DNA of 64,000 nucleotides, taken from assembly GCA_949358305.1 (NCBI GenBank), contig OX442314.1, positions 47,190,581 to 47,254,580 on the forward strand. The letters are read 5' to 3'. The position numbers were made by a program, and so were the translations under genes. This stretch comes from Strigamia acuminata. Its lineage: Eukaryota > Arthropoda > Chilopoda > Geophilomorpha > Linotaeniidae. A model generated the notes under the pieces. The model was not told the DNA's origin. It did no database searches and saw nothing but the letters and a program-made list of their open reading frames with translations. The first letter of the stretch is position 1. Every line of letters begins with the position of its first letter. This document shows, one piece after another, positions 34,665-48,562 of the stretch.

Positions 34665-37267
34665 CTATTGGTTATCCCTCCCCACCCCAACCTAGGGTCA
34701 ATTTTGACCTCCAAAAGTGTTTTTATTTTTTTTTCTCAAAAACTATTGGAATTTTTATTCTGAAATTTCATGTATTTTCATTTAACATCATAACAAACAA
34801 TAAAAAAATTAATAGATTTAAAAATCGCAATAATGGAAGCAGAAATGCAAACCAAAAAATGCTCTTTTCTATCTCGAAATGAGATTTGTAAATTTTTAAA
34901 CCAGTCTCATTCGACTGGAAATCAAAATCTCCACCTGCCTGCGTATTTTAGTTTTCGATTTGGTCAAGAAAAAGTACCATTATGATCCACCAAAGTCGGT
35001 GACCACATGGCAAATTTGGTGGGAAATTTGAAAAAGACTGATTTTTAAAACTCAACAATTTTAATGTTTAAATAAGATTTCCTAAGTGTAATTTGGCGCT
35101 AAAAACGATGGCGTCGTTAGTTTTTTAATTAAATTTAGTTAAAAGGGAGAAAACAGCAAATTACGGCAAAATAATAAGTAAACCGGAGCGCCACCTGGCG
35201 GAAGCCGTGACCGAAACGTAATGTAATGTAATGAAAATGGACAACTGGGTGGAAAATTTTAAAAAAAAATATTTTAAAAAAATAACCGAAATGATCAAAG
35301 AAAAGTGTAGAAGGGGTTTAGAAACCTAATATGTAATGCTTCCCTGCATTACAAATGTTTACTTGTTTACTGCCAACTTATCACCGCCAAAATAATACAC
35401 TAAATCCTAAAACCGTCAATTTTTTTTCTATTATTTGCTGTTCTTTCCTATTTTTTTTGGTAATTTTTGATGATTTTCTGTTATTTTCTGTTATTTTCGG
35501 TAATTTTTTGTTGTTATTTGGTGTTACTTTAGGTTATTTTGATAATTTTCAGCTATTTTTTTTTTTTAATTTTTTTTAAATTTTTGGTTGCTGGTATTTT
35601 GGATTATTTGCTGTGATTTTCTATTTTTCGGGTAATTTTTTTTAAATTTTGGTTGCTGGTATTTTGGATTATTTGCTGTGATTTTCTATTTTTCGGGTAA
35701 TTTTCACTAAAAACCATGGTGAAATCGCAAATCGGTGTTGGAATTTCTGTTCTTGTTTGTCGTTGATGACGTAAAAATAATGTCACATAGTGGCGGTATC
35801 TATAAACTTTGGAAAATCGTAATGGCGGAACAATTACTGCTCGGTTCGAATTTCAACAGTGGTTTTAAACAATATCACGTAAGTTATTCATTTAAAACCG
35901 GTACATAACCGTTTTTAAGGCTATTTCAAAGCTATGAGAGAAATTTTTTATTTCGGTTAGTTTTTTAAAATATATTTTTTTAAAATTTTCCACCCAGTTG
36001 TCCATTTTCATTACATTACATTACGTTTCGGTCACGGCTTCCGCCAGGTGGAGCTCCGGTTTACTTATTATTTTGCCGTAATTTGCTGTTTTCTCCCTTT
36101 TAACTACATTTAATTAAAAAACTAACGACGCCATCGTTTTCAGCAGCAAATTACACTTAGGAAATCTTATTTAAACATTAAAATTGTTGAGTTTTAAAAA
36201 TCAGTCTTTTTCAAATTTCCCACCAAATTTGCCATGTGGTCACCGACTTTGGTGGATCGTAATGGTACTTTTTCTTGACCAAATCGAAAAGTAAAATACG
36301 CAGGCAGGTGGAGATTTTGATTTCCAGTCGAATGAGACAAATCTCATTTCGAGATAGAAAAGAGCATTTTTTAGTTTGCATTTCTGCTTCCATTATTGCG
36401 ATTTTTAAATCTATTAATTTTTTTATTGTTTGTTATGATGTTAAATGAAAATACATGAAATTTCAGAATAAAAATTCCAATAGTTTTTGAGAAAAAAAAA
36501 TAAAAATACTTTTGGAGGTCAAAATTGACCCTAGGTTGGGGTGGGGAGGGATAACCAAGAGGATAGCACCAGTAACTTCTACCAGAAGAAATGAAACAAA
36601 AAGATATATTTTTAGACTTTAAAATATAAGTTTTCAAAAAAAAGAATAATTAATGTTTTAATTGTTTCTTGGAAGTGTTAAATGTTTTCGGAATATTAAT
36701 AAGAAAAAAACAACAAAAATGAATAAACAAATCAACAATCAGTTAAAATATAATTTTTGTTGCTAAATCAAACCTTGCTTTTGTGACCTCGTTAGTGGAC
36801 ATGTGGAAAATGCCCCAAGCCGTTGTTGGCCACCCCTTTGTAGTAAAAAGTAATATACTGCACATGAGATTCAGTAGCTGCATTCAAAACTAAAAATACA
36901 ATTTTAGTTTAAGTGTATTTTAAGTTTAAATTTTGATTTTTTTAAATAATTATAATAAATATATACTTACAGTTATGAATAAATTATTAATATAGTTTAA
37001 TTTAATAAATAGGACTGGAGATGATGTCACTTTTTTTTAATTGAAGTAAACCACAAAATATTTTAATTTTTGAATGCAGCTACTCGTGCCTTATTTTTCC
37101 CTCCTAATAACAACACAATCAATCAATTGATCAAAATCAGAATAACTCTTCCAATATAGCGTTAATTTTATCAATGTTGTTAGATGTTGTTTGATATTGA
37201 TTGATTGATTGATTTGTTTATTTGTTCTTTTCTTAAAAACATGATGAAAACGTTTAATCTTTGAAAA

Positions 37268-37788
37268 AATCACGAAATTTTATTGAAAATCGGTAAAGTT
37301 CATCGGAAATCACCAAAATTTTCAAAAATTGCAAAATCTCATCGGAATTTGCTAAATTTCAACGAAATTCCGTCCAAAACTTTTCTCAATAACTTCAATA
37401 TTTGTGGTCCTGTTTTAACTATAAAAACATCATGTGTATATTAACCAATCGATTTCACCTGAGTTTATATACAATTTGACATAGAAATGAACCAAATACA
37501 CTTGAAATTGGTCATTTTCATCCAATGAACCCACCTATTTTAGTGATCCTTCACCTTGCAAGTTCACAAACATTTAAAACACTTAAAAAACAGCATTCTT
37601 TAAATAGTTTTCGATGAAATTTAGTGATTTTTGAATGAATTTGTATAAAAATTCGCGTTTTCCGAATAGTTTTCGATGAAAATCACGAAATTTCATCGAA
37701 AATCGGTAAAGTTCATCGGAAATCACCAAAATTTTCAAAAATTGCAAAATCTCATCGGAATTTGCTAAATTTCAACGAAATTCCGTCC
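37268..37788. repeat. 109-bp duplication in foldback right arm
   Basis: The stretch 37268-37376 (AATCACGAAATTT ... AAATTCCGTCC) recurs at 37680-37788, with about 300 bp of sequence between them that has no counterpart in the left arm near 33590. This accounts for part of the asymmetry between the arms. Confidence 0.7.
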
Positions 37789-37904
37789 AGTTAGAGTTAC
37801 AAATAAAGGTCACTTTGAATTAAACAAACCAAATCGTTCGCTCGAGACTCACAAGCACTTTAAATACACACTAGGCGCGTTCAATTTCAATTCGCCGTTG
37901 GAAA

Positions 37905-38265
37905 CGCAAAACCCTTTCCAATGGCAAATTTCAACCTACACGTATTCGCCATTGGAAACGTTTTTGCGTTTCCAACGGCGAATTTCAACCTACACGTATT
38001 CGCCATTGGAAACGTTTTTGCGTTTCCAACGGCGAATTTCAATCTACACGTATTCGCCATTGGGAACGTTTTTGCGTTTCCAACGGCGAATTTCAACCTA
38101 CACGTATTCGCCATTGAAAACGTTTTTGCGTTTCCAACGGCGAATTTCAATCTACACCTATTCGCCATTAGACACGTTTTTGCGTTTCCAACGGCGAATT
38201 TCAACACGCACATATTCGCCATTGGAAACGTTTCTGCGTTTCCAATGGCGAATCGGTTACCAATT
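37905..38265. repeat. foldback subterminal array, right
   Basis: About six to seven units of the same hairpin word (AATTTCAACCTACACGTATT, CGCCATTGGAAACG, TTTTTGCGTTTCC) in inverted orientation relative to the left array. Fewer and more varied units than the left array (ATTGAAAACG, ATTAGACACG). Confidence 0.8.
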
Positions 38266-41001
38266 CGCCATTAGAAAGGTCCAAAAGCAGTCCCAATGGC
38301 GAATTGGGAGAAATTTGCCATTGGGACTGCTTTGGACAGAATAAAGTCAAAATTCGCCTTTCGTCCGAATGGCCAGATTCGCCCTTGGACGATTCGCCGT
38401 TGGAACGGCACCCCTCCAAAAGGCCTGAAAATCGCGCAACTTGAGGCAAAAAATTAATTTTTCATCTTTGTTTCAACTTTTGTGACGTTTAAAATTGTGT
38501 TTTCAAGTTTTATGCCTCAAGTTGCATTGTCATCTGGCGTTTTGGGGCGTTTTGGGGCGTTCGCAGGCGTTTGCACGCGTTTTTTGGCATTGTCACTCAC
38601 TCAAGTGGCCATTTTTAGCCAATTTTCGAAGTAAAAATGGCCTTTTTTTATTAAAATGGCCATTTTCAGCCATTTGTCATAGTAAAAATGGCCATTTTCA
38701 GCCATTTTTTATAGTAAAAGTGGCCATTTTTCATCCAAAATGGCCGTTTTTCATCCAAAATGACCATTTTTATCATTGACACGCTATAAAAATGTAACGT
38801 TTCAATGGCGTTTTGACGAAACCGGTAAGTTTTGAAATTTCCCGTGTCCCGTTATTGTGACTCCTCGTCCGGTTTCTCAGAACCGAAACCCTAATACAGG
38901 TGAATTAGTGACGCCTAATTTGTTTCAACAAATAAAGCAAACAACATCTCGCCTCACTTCCAGTCTTGAAAATTAGTAAACGCCCCGGCGTTTATTCGAG
39001 GCAAGCCGTTGTTTTTACAGTAATTTCCTGGTTAGGGTTATTTTTTTTTTAACTCTTGAAGAAATAAGTTTGTTTTTTTCTCGCCTGCACGCGCGAGCTC
39101 GCATGAGAATGCTAAAAAATAAGCAAAAACGTTCTAAAACGCCCCAAAACGCTTCAAAATGCTCCAAAAAGCCTGAAAATCGTGCCACTCAAAGCAAAAA
39201 ATTATGTTTGCATGTTTTTTGCCTCAAGTTGCACGGTTATCTGGCGTTTTGGTGCGTTCTTGGGGCGTTTTGGTGCGTTCTTGGGGCGTTTTCGGGCGTT
39301 TTTTTGGCGTTGTCACTCACTCCCGCACTTTGCTGTCTTGTTTATTACAATTTGGTTTAGCTGTTGTATTTATTTTTATTTGTTTTATGGTTATTTAATG
39401 TGTTTTTGTAGCATTCAAAATGTTTTGTTGCCTAATTTCTCGTTTTGGCGCCAACTGTTTGTTTGACAACGCCGTGTCAGAATTTAGGGATGATTCTGCT
39501 TTGGTTTCTAATTAAAAAAAAAATGTTGTTTTAATTTCAATTGTAACTGCTTATTATAACGTTATTATTAGTATTTTGTAAAGGTTCATTTTTTTTCCAT
39601 GTTAATAAAAAATGAAGTAACTTTCGGTGAAAAAAAAAACAGTTAAATGCGGATCAAAATTAAACACACACGAGAAGTTTAATAAACGTCCCGGCGTTTA
39701 TTCGAGGCAATACGGTACATTTGTGAAACCCAACTTGGAACCCGAAAATAACGTGGGGCCGTCTGAACACCTGGATTTGAATTTTCGTCTACGCGCGCGC
39801 CGACGCATGGGGAATGCGGGGTGGGGTTCCTTCCCAGTGTTCCGAACGAGTCAATTTCACCCCGAAAATATCCCGAAATTGCTGATACATGCATTTCGAG
39901 CCAGAAATATTGATCTTCATGTAAATTTTGATTGTTTAGCTTTTTTTTGAAATTTTACAAATTTTTCTCATCTCCTGCCTTCCTCGCTCATTTAACACCA
40001 AAATGGCCTGCATTGAGGATTTTTCCCATAATCCTTTTCACACGTATGGAGCGCAAACAGTCGCAATAAATGAAATCAGCGGAATTCGGCCTTGAGTTTG
40101 CGACGCCATCTTGAATACGAGTAACAGCACAGTATGGTGTCAATTATTCGAACTGATCGTAAGGCATGGGACAAAAATTGATTAAAAACGAACAAACATG
40201 ATTAAAAATCAACAAAAATCGACTGAAATCGGACAATAATCAATTCAGAATGACAAATAACGATTAAAATTGGCAAAAATTGTCACAAATAGAGAAAAAC
40301 CGATTAAAAATCAGCAAGAAACCAATAGAAATTGATAAAATCAAATAAAAATTAACAAATATCCATTTTGTTTGCTTTTAAACAAATTAAGAACTTTGAA
40401 AACACACGACAATTTTAAACAGTAAACACCGGGGTCAAATAAGCGCCGCTACTCGTTTAAACACCGGGGAGGTGTTAGTGAAGTGCCTCGAGTGGAGAAA
40501 TTAATAAACGCTCGAGGCACCACGGTAGGCTTATTAAACACAAAATATGAAACGCTCGATCTTCAACAGGCGCACACGCCCGAGAACACCTCGGCATGCC
40601 TCAGCACTCTCCAAGAAACGAGAAAAACCAAGGCAAAAAAAAAAAAATACACCAAAATTAGGACTAAAATCAAACACACATGGGGCCCGGAAGATTGATA
40701 ACATCCCGGCATATATTCAAGGCAGTACGCCATGTTTTTTCCACCATTTTGTAAGTTTATTTCAATATTCATAAAGTTTATTGCTTTTTGTATCATTAGT
40801 AGTATTCCCTTGTGTGATGTGGTTTTATAAATATCACACACAACTGCTTCTGCTGTTTTCTTCACGTTTATGCTTCGTGTATGCACGTGAAGCCCTCGCA
40901 CATCTTTTGAGCACCTGTACACATTTGGACACGCTCAAGGTGCTACATCGCGCGCTCAAACGCACTAGATCGCGCGCGCAAACGCGCTACATCACGCATA
41001 T

Positions 41002-41393
41002 TAGGGATAAGAACGGACCGGGATAGGGACTGGACTGGTAATGTTTGCCCTATGCGGATACGGGACGGGACGGGATTACAGTTGCTAAATTCGTACTGCG
41101 AGGCGGAGACAATTTTCTAATTCCAGTTGTTATTTATCACTATTAAGCCTAATATTGAGCCTGATAATGCTAAAATAAAGTAAATAAACAACAACAACAA
41201 ACTCATTATTAAAAGTAAATTACACTGTATGACCAAAATATTGTTGTTTCTTTACTTTATTTTAGCATTATTAGGCCTAATATTAGGCTTAATACTGATT
41301 TATTTCAATTATGCAATCATACGCGCGTATTACGCTAACGTAATGGACCCGGGACGGGTCGGGACCCGAAAATTGGTCCCGTTCTCATCCCTA
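41002..41393. mobile_element. hAT-type MITE, copy B
   Basis: Identical counterpart of 22610-23001 at offset 18,392, with the same ACGCATAT duplication at 40994-41001 and 41394-41401. It was inside the unit before the unit was duplicated. Confidence 0.85.
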
Positions 41394-43403
41394 ACGCATA
41401 TATATCGCAGACATATCGCGCCCACGACAAAGCACAAACCCATGGCAGTCACCAAAGAATATTTACGCCGCTTCCACGCACGTTTTATTTTCTCACAGGC
41501 CTCTACACATTTAACTTGCGCGCGCACTTGCTACGTGCTCGTGTGGTCACAATAAATACCTAATTTTCATTAAAATAACGAATGAACGAAATCACTTCAA
41601 CCACACTTGCTACGGTCGACGCATCGACGGCGATTCGCATGCGTTACCCCAAATACCGATCAAAAATCGCAGAAAACACTAATCCCGACCCAAAAACCGC
41701 CAAAATTACCCTCAACACACCCCAACAACCTTCCACCACTTAAATTACACCGGAAAAAAAACAATTTCAAACCGAAAAATCAACAAAAAAGGCCAAAAAA
41801 ATATTGCAAACAAAGAGAAAAGATCAATTATCGAGGCAAATCCCCACCACAAAACAACGCATCGCCGGTAAACACTTAAGCGTACAGTGCACAACACTAC
41901 TGTTTATTTTCAATGATCCAATAAATAAAATTTGAAACAAAGTTGAGTGGAATTGTACGTTTCTTGTATATTAAAGTTTTTATTTTGTTTGTTTACACTT
42001 AATTTTTTTTTTCCATCATAGAATGGCGACTCGATACTTTTGTAGCTCGAATTCACTTCGTAAACGTAATCGGTGTTCATCACGCGTCAATGCGCTCGTG
42101 CAATAGTATAGGCGCGCATACGATTTGATGCGCGCAAAACTTGCAAAACTTGCACGGAATTTGGGCAATTTTTGACAATTTTCAGCAGATTTTTGCCTGT
42201 ATTTGACAAATTTCAGAAGATTTTTGCCTATATTTGACAAATTTCAGAAGATTTCCTCAATCCTCAAACATTTGCTGAAATTTCTCATAAAATTTCTAAA
42301 ATTAATTGAAATTTGTCTGAAATTTGTCTGCAATTTGTCAAATATTGTCAAAAATCCGTGGAAATTTGTCAAATACTGGCAAAAATCCATGTAAATTTGT
42401 CAAAAATTGCCATAATTCGGTGCAAATTGTGTTAGACATTGGAAAAATTTATTTTAACGCTTCCAACGCGCCAGTAAATCGCGCGTGCACACGCGTGGAT
42501 TTTTCGTCATAGTTGGATGCGCGCAAACCTCACGTAACTTGCGCCAAAATTTGGCAATTTTTGACAAATTTCAGCAGATTTTTGCCAGTATTTGACAAAT
42601 TTCCACTGATTTTTGACAATATTTGACCCAACAACTGCGCCACGTTCCAGGCGCCGGTTTAGGCATTTTAGACCCGTTTTAGACCGTTTTAGATGGCGAA
42701 AACGTTCTCTCCATCATTTTCTACCCCTGGGTGAGGTTTTCAGCGTTCATGATTGATGAAAAAGCTGTTTTCTAACTAGCTGTCCCATTGCTAGTTTTGG
42801 CGTCAGGTTTTAGCAACCTTCCGATCCGACTCTGTCGTCTGCACGACCTCCAAGACCGTTTTAGGGTTAATTTGAGTCAAATAATTCATTCTGGGATTGT
42901 TTTGGGTTTTTTACAAGTGTGTTTTTGTAGTTTTTATTGGTTTCAAACATTGTCAATTCTTTATACAAGTGTAACTTTCATTTCTCTGTATTTTGAGAAC
43001 TTTGCATTGCAGCAAAGTTCATTTCTTGCCCCTTAATTATTGTGTAATTGTTGGTTTTCAAGCCCGTTTTTTAACAATAACTTTATTTGAAGTGCCTATT
43101 GTTTCAGGCACGTGCTTCCACGTGCCTTTTATTGTTGAGCAATTTCTTGGGCAGTTGCGCTCCTGTTGCTAGCATTACCGCGCGTTCTCCGCGCGCGTAC
43201 TCGCGCGTTTCGCATCACACACATTCGGGTTCAATGGCCTATCGCGGCGGCACATTGTGTGGCATAGCGCGGCACGTTGCAATTACGTGACGTGGCACGT
43301 TGCTGTTACGTGACGCAATAGCCAGTATTTAAGCAGGGGATTCCATCATCGTTTACACAAATGCGCATTGCAACGTGGAGGCGCATTCGAGTCCTTTTCC
43401 CAA

Positions 43404-46400
43404 GCGTTGAAAAAGGACAAAACTCGTATTCGATTCGAAAGCGAATCGAATACGATTTTTGTCCTTTTTCAACGCAAAATTGTATTCGATTCGCTTTCGA
43501 ATCGAATACGAGTTTTGCCCTTCTTCAACGCGAAATCGTATTCGACTCGTTTTCGAGTCGAATGCGAATTTTGCCCTTCTTCAACGCGAAATCGTATTCG
43601 ACTCGCTTTCGAATCGAATACGAGTTTTGCCCTTCTTCAACGCGAAATCGTATTCGACTCGTTTTCGAGTCGAGTACGAATTTTGCCCTTCTTCAACGCG
43701 AAATCGTATTCGATTCGCTTTCGAATCGTATACGAGATGGTCGATTTTTGTTTCCCGGACTTTGATTCGTATTCGAGTTGTTACGAGTTCGTATTTTGAT
43801 CGTATTCGTATTCGAATCGAATTCGAATCGTATTCGAATCGAATACGAATCGAATTCGAGTCGTATTCGAGATGGTCGATGATTTCCACTCGCTCGTATA
43901 CGCGTTGTATACGAGCTCGTATTTTGATCGTAATCGTAAACGAATCGTTTACAAGTCGTATACAAGTTGTATACGACGTGTATACACCTCGTATACGAAC
44001 GAAGTTTGTGAAAACACAATTTCCAAATAAGACGTATGTGACTACTATGTGTTTTCATGTCGTAGTAAGTATCCGGTGGATTTTCCAAACTTCGTTCGTA
44101 TACGAGGTGTATACACGTCGTATACAACTTGTATACGACTTGTAAACGATTCGTTTACGATTACGATCAAAATACGAGCTCGTATACAACGCGTATACGA
44201 GCAAGTGGAAATCATCGACCATCTCGAATGCGACTCGAATACGATTCGAATACATCTCGAATACATCTCGAATACGAGTCGTACGAGTCAAAGTCCGGGA
44301 ACGGGTCATCGACTATCTCGTATTCGAGTTGTTACGAGTTCGTATTTTGATCGTATTCGTATTCGAATCGAATTCGAATCGTATTCGAATCGAATACGAA
44401 TCGAATTCGAGTCGTATTCGAGATGGTCGATGATTTCCACTCGCTCGTATACGCGTTGTATACGAGCTCGTATTTTGATCGTAATCGTAAACGAATCGTT
44501 TACAAGTCGTATACAAGTTGTATACGACGTGTATACACCTCGTATACGAACGAAGTTTGTGAAAACACAATTTCCAAATAAGACGTATGTGACTACTATG
44601 TGTTTTCATGTCGTAGTAAGTATCCGGTGGATTTTCCAAACTTCGTTCGTATACGAGGTGTATACACGTCGTATACAACTTGTATACGACTTGTAAACGA
44701 TTCGTTTACGATTACGATCAAAATACGAGCTCGTATACAACGCGTATACGAGCAAGTGGAAATCATCGACCATCTCGAATGCGACTCGAATACGATTCGA
44801 ATACATCTCGAATACATCTCGAATACGAGTCGTACGAGTCAAAGTCCGGGAACGGGTCATCGACTATCTCGTATTCGAGTTGTTACGAGTTCGTATTTTG
44901 ATCGTATTCGTATTCGAATCGAATTCGAATCGTATTCGAATCGAATACGAATCGAATTCGAGTCGTATTCGAGATGGTCGATGATTTCCACTCGCTCGTA
45001 TACGCGTTGTATACGAGCTCGTATTTTGATCGTAATCGTAAACGAATCGTTTACAAGTCGTATACAAGTCGTATACGACGTGTATACACCTCGTATACGA
45101 ACGAAGTTTGTGAAAACACAATTTCCAAATAAGACGTATGTGACTACTATGTGTTTTCATGTCGTAGTAAGTGTCCGGTGGATTTTCCAAACTTCGTTCG
45201 TATACGAGGTGTATACACGTCGTATACGACTTGTATACGACTTGTAAACGATTCGTTTACGATTACGATCAAAATACGAGCTCGTATACAACGCGTATAC
45301 GAGCGAGTGGAAATCATCGACCATCTCGAATACGACTCGAATTCGATTCGTATTCGATTCGAATACGATTCGAATTCGATTCGAATACGAATACGATCAA
45401 AATACGAACTCGTAACAACTCGAATACGAGATAGTCGATGACCCGTTCCCGGACTTTGACTCGTACGACTCGTATTCGAGATGTATTCGAGATGTATTCG
45501 AATCGTATTCGAGTCGCATTCGAGATGGTCGATGATTTCCACTCGCTCGTATACGCGTTGTATACGAGCTCGTATTTTGATCGTAATCGTAAACGAATCG
45601 TTTACAAGTCGTATACAAGTCGTATACGACGTGTATACACCTCGTATACGAACGAAGTTTGGAAAATCCACCGGACACTTACTACGACATGAAAACACAT
45701 AGTAGTCACATACGTCTTATTTGGAAATTGTGTTTTCACAAACTTCGTTCGTATACGAGGTGTATACACGTCGTATACGACTTGTATACGACTTGTAAAC
45801 GATTCGTTTACGATTACGATCAAAATACGAGCTCGTATACAACGCGTATACGAGCGAGTGGAAATCATCGACCATCTCGAATACGACTCGAATTCGATTC
45901 GTATTCGATTCGAATACGATTCGAATTCGATTCGAATACGAATACGATCAAAATACGAACTCGTAACAACTCGAATACAAATCAAAGTCCGGGAAACAAA
46001 AATCGACCATCTCGTATACGATTCGAAAGCGAATCGAATACGATTTCGCGTTGAAGAAGGGCAAAATTCGCATTCGACTCGAAAACGAGTCGAATACGAA
46101 TTCGCATTCGACTCGAAAACGAGTCGAATACGATTTCGCGTTGAAGAAGGGCAAAATTCGCATTCGACTCGAAAACGAGTCGAATACGATTTCGCGTTGA
46201 AGAAGGGCAAAACTCGCATTCGACTCGAAAACGAGTCGAATACGATTTCGCGTTGAGAAAGGGCAAAATTCGCATTCGACTCGAAAACGAGTCGAATACG
46301 ATTTCGCGTTGAAGAAGGGCAAAACTCGCATTCGACTCGAAAACGAGTCGAATACGATTTCGCATTCGACTCGAAAACGAGTCGAATACGATTTCGCGTC

Positions 46401-46712
46401 GAAGAAGGGCAAAATTCGCATTCGACTCGAAAACGAGTCGAATACGATTTCGCGTTGAAGAAGGGCAAAACTCGCATTCGACTCGAAAACGAGTCGAATA
46501 CGATTTCGCGTTGAGAAAGGGCAAAATTCGCATTCGACTCGAAAACGAGTCGAATACGATTTCGCGTTGAAGAAGGGCAAAACTCGCATTCGACTCGAAA
46601 ACGAGTCGAATACGATTTCGCATTCGACTCGAAAACGAGTCGAATACGATTTCGCGTCAAAGAAGGGCAAAATTTGCATTCGACTCGAAAACGAGTCGAA
46701 TACGAGATCATT
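43404..46712. repeat. 3.3-kb hierarchical palindrome block, copy B
   Basis: Same architecture and apparently the same sequence as 25012-28320, including unit counts. Identity of such an unstable structure in both copies suggests very recent duplication or an assembly effect. Confidence 0.85.
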
Positions 46713-47065
46713 TTTTGATCTGGGTCGTGAATGCGTCCGTATGTCACGCGAACGCGTGTTGGAGTCGATTCCGAGTTCGTATTCCATCTTGAACGCGCAT
46801 TGGAGACGTAAACCAGTTTATTTTACCCACTCTCGCTCGATCCCGCTTCATCGCTCCTTGTCGCTCCTGTGAAAAAAAATACATGAGAATGTGCAGAAAT
46901 GAACCTTCCAATACTCACATGAAAATTGACAACCTTGACACAAAACAGTCTATTGACACTCCCAACACCACCCCGGACGTTTTCCGGAAGAGTTTGGTCC
47001 ACCCGGAATCCCCAGAATAGTCGCCCCCGAAATGCGGATTTCACGGAAGCCAATCCGCGAAAAGG

Positions 47066-48562
47066 CTAAGTAAACCAGAGCATGTTTATATAAAGAGTCA
47101 CCCAGTACGGTAGTCATGAGGTGTTGAAAAGAGCTAGGTGCATTACAAAGACCAAATGGCAATCTCTTGAATTGAAATTTGCCTTTTGGGGTGTAAAAAG
47201 CAGTTTTGCTCTTATCCTCCTCCTCCATTTCCATTTGATGATAACCTTTAGTTAAATCAATGGATGTAAAGTACTTGGCCTGATTAGTATGGTGAATTAA
47301 TAGGTCAATACTTGGCATTTGAATTGCATCAACTTCTGTGATCGCATTCAACCAGCGGTAGTCGATACATAATCGATACTTCCCGCCGGGTTTAGCCACT
47401 ATGACGGGATGACTTATATAAGGGCCAGTGGCAGGTTCGATTAACCCATCGGCCTCTAACTCCTCGACCAATTCCGTCATAATCGCCTTCTTGGCCGGAT
47501 TGTACATTCTATACGGCTGGTGTTTCCAAGTAGCACCAGGTTTAAACTTGATGCTGTGCTTGGCAACCTTCGTGCAGCCCAATTGATCTCGAAATACGTT
47601 TTTTAATTTCAAAAGAACGTTTACGAGTAATTGTTTTTCTTCCGCCGAGCTGTTGCAGCCTTCGACGAGTTTTTCTGCCCAGTCAGGTGAAGTGGGAGTT
47701 CCTTCACCTTGGAGACCCAAAGTCCTAATGCTTGCTAAACAACAGTTAAGTTCAGTGGTCTCGTATGGGGCTGTCCATCCGGGCATGTCATCACAGGTGA
47801 ACACAGCCCGTCGGGGATTAGGGTTTATCCCCGTTCTACGCATAAAATTGTGACCCAAAATCAACCCACATACATTCTTGTGTAGAATTATGAAGGTCAT
47901 AGGTGTAACTCTCCTTTTATCGGCCCATTTGACACAAAGACAAACTTGACCGATAGGTCGGTGATCTATTCCGACTGCGCAGACACGCATTCCGCGGGGA
48001 CATTCTTGTATGAATTCCACCGGAATTTCTGTGTTTGAGAGGAGTTGTACTCCAATAAAACATTGGGTGGCTCCAGAGTCCATTAGTGCGTTGTAATCCA
48101 AACCTCCAATTTGGACATTCATACGCGGATCATCTTTGCCACCATTGATTAATTTGCTATTGCAAAGTTTGCCAAGCAATACTTTTCGTTCTTTCTTGTT
48201 CCATTTTTCAAGTTTAAGAAGCTTTCTTAACTTGAAAACCTTAGGTACAAGTGGTTTTTTCGGTGCATTCCAGCTTCCACTGAAAATACTCAAATTTTCT
48301 AGTTGGTCTGTCATGACTTTTAAATTTTCATCGACACCGCCAGTAGAGCTGCTAGTCTTTCGACAGACAGGTACTGCTTCGTAAGAAATGACCAACGATG
48401 GTGGTTTATTCTTCGAATCGTCGACATATGGCACTGTGAGGTGACTAGGCTTATGTCTTAATTTAAATTCATCTTTTCGTGAAAATAAATCATTTGACAA
48501 TTCCGAGAGAGGAAACAATTCGTTAGGCGGGGGTTGGGCAATTTGAACAACCCCCTGAATCA
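47066..48562 (-). pseudogene. gypsy pol, 5' half: protease and RT fingers/palm
   Basis: Pol frame entered by -1 frameshift from gag (no usual ATG needed; the frame is open upstream of a TTG at 48518). It has an aspartic protease with NALMDSGATQCFIG, then RT: HPVIVAKPGGKYRLCIDYRWLN, YFTSIDLTKGYHQM, KTAFYTPKGKFQFKRLPFGL and NAPSSFQHLM, ending HALVYL. The next residues, DD, lie 31 kb away at 16115, so the YLDD active site is cut between L and D. Frames beyond 47066 are inserted-element sequence. Confidence 0.93.

Larger units (their letters stand above)
32642..38414. mobile_element. 5.77-kb foldback transposon
   Basis: Giant inverted-repeat element. Arms run from 32642 to about 35295 and from about 35940 to 38414, around a roughly 650-bp loop. 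The ends read GGGGTACCCGTTCCAACGG and, reversed, GGGGTGCCGTTCCAACGG. Target duplication is 7 bp (TCCAAAA) if the ends are GGGG/CCCC, or 9 bp (CTCCAAAAG) if GGG/CCC. Copy A keeps the empty site at 20030-20045. Terminal arrays of hairpin words lie at both ends, with single-copy arm sequence inside. No transposase, so non-autonomous. The layout resembles Drosophila FB and Galileo elements, and 7 or 9 bp would fit P/Galileo or FB/MULE types respectively. The loop (35296-35939) is T-rich with two tandem copies of a roughly 73-bp unit at 35565-35705 and no gene. Confidence 0.85.
28728..47065. mobile_element. 12.56-kb non-coding element, copy B (with foldback inside)
   Basis: Second direct copy. Removing the 5,780 bp added by the foldback (element plus target duplication) leaves 12,558 bp, exactly the length of copy A, with no indel found by offset comparison and identical translations in every compared frame. 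The right end CGCGAAAAGG is followed by CTAA, then the gypsy pol codons for TAC and CTG (47066 onward). Recent duplication is implied, and collapse or duplication in assembly is the alternative. Confidence 0.82.
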
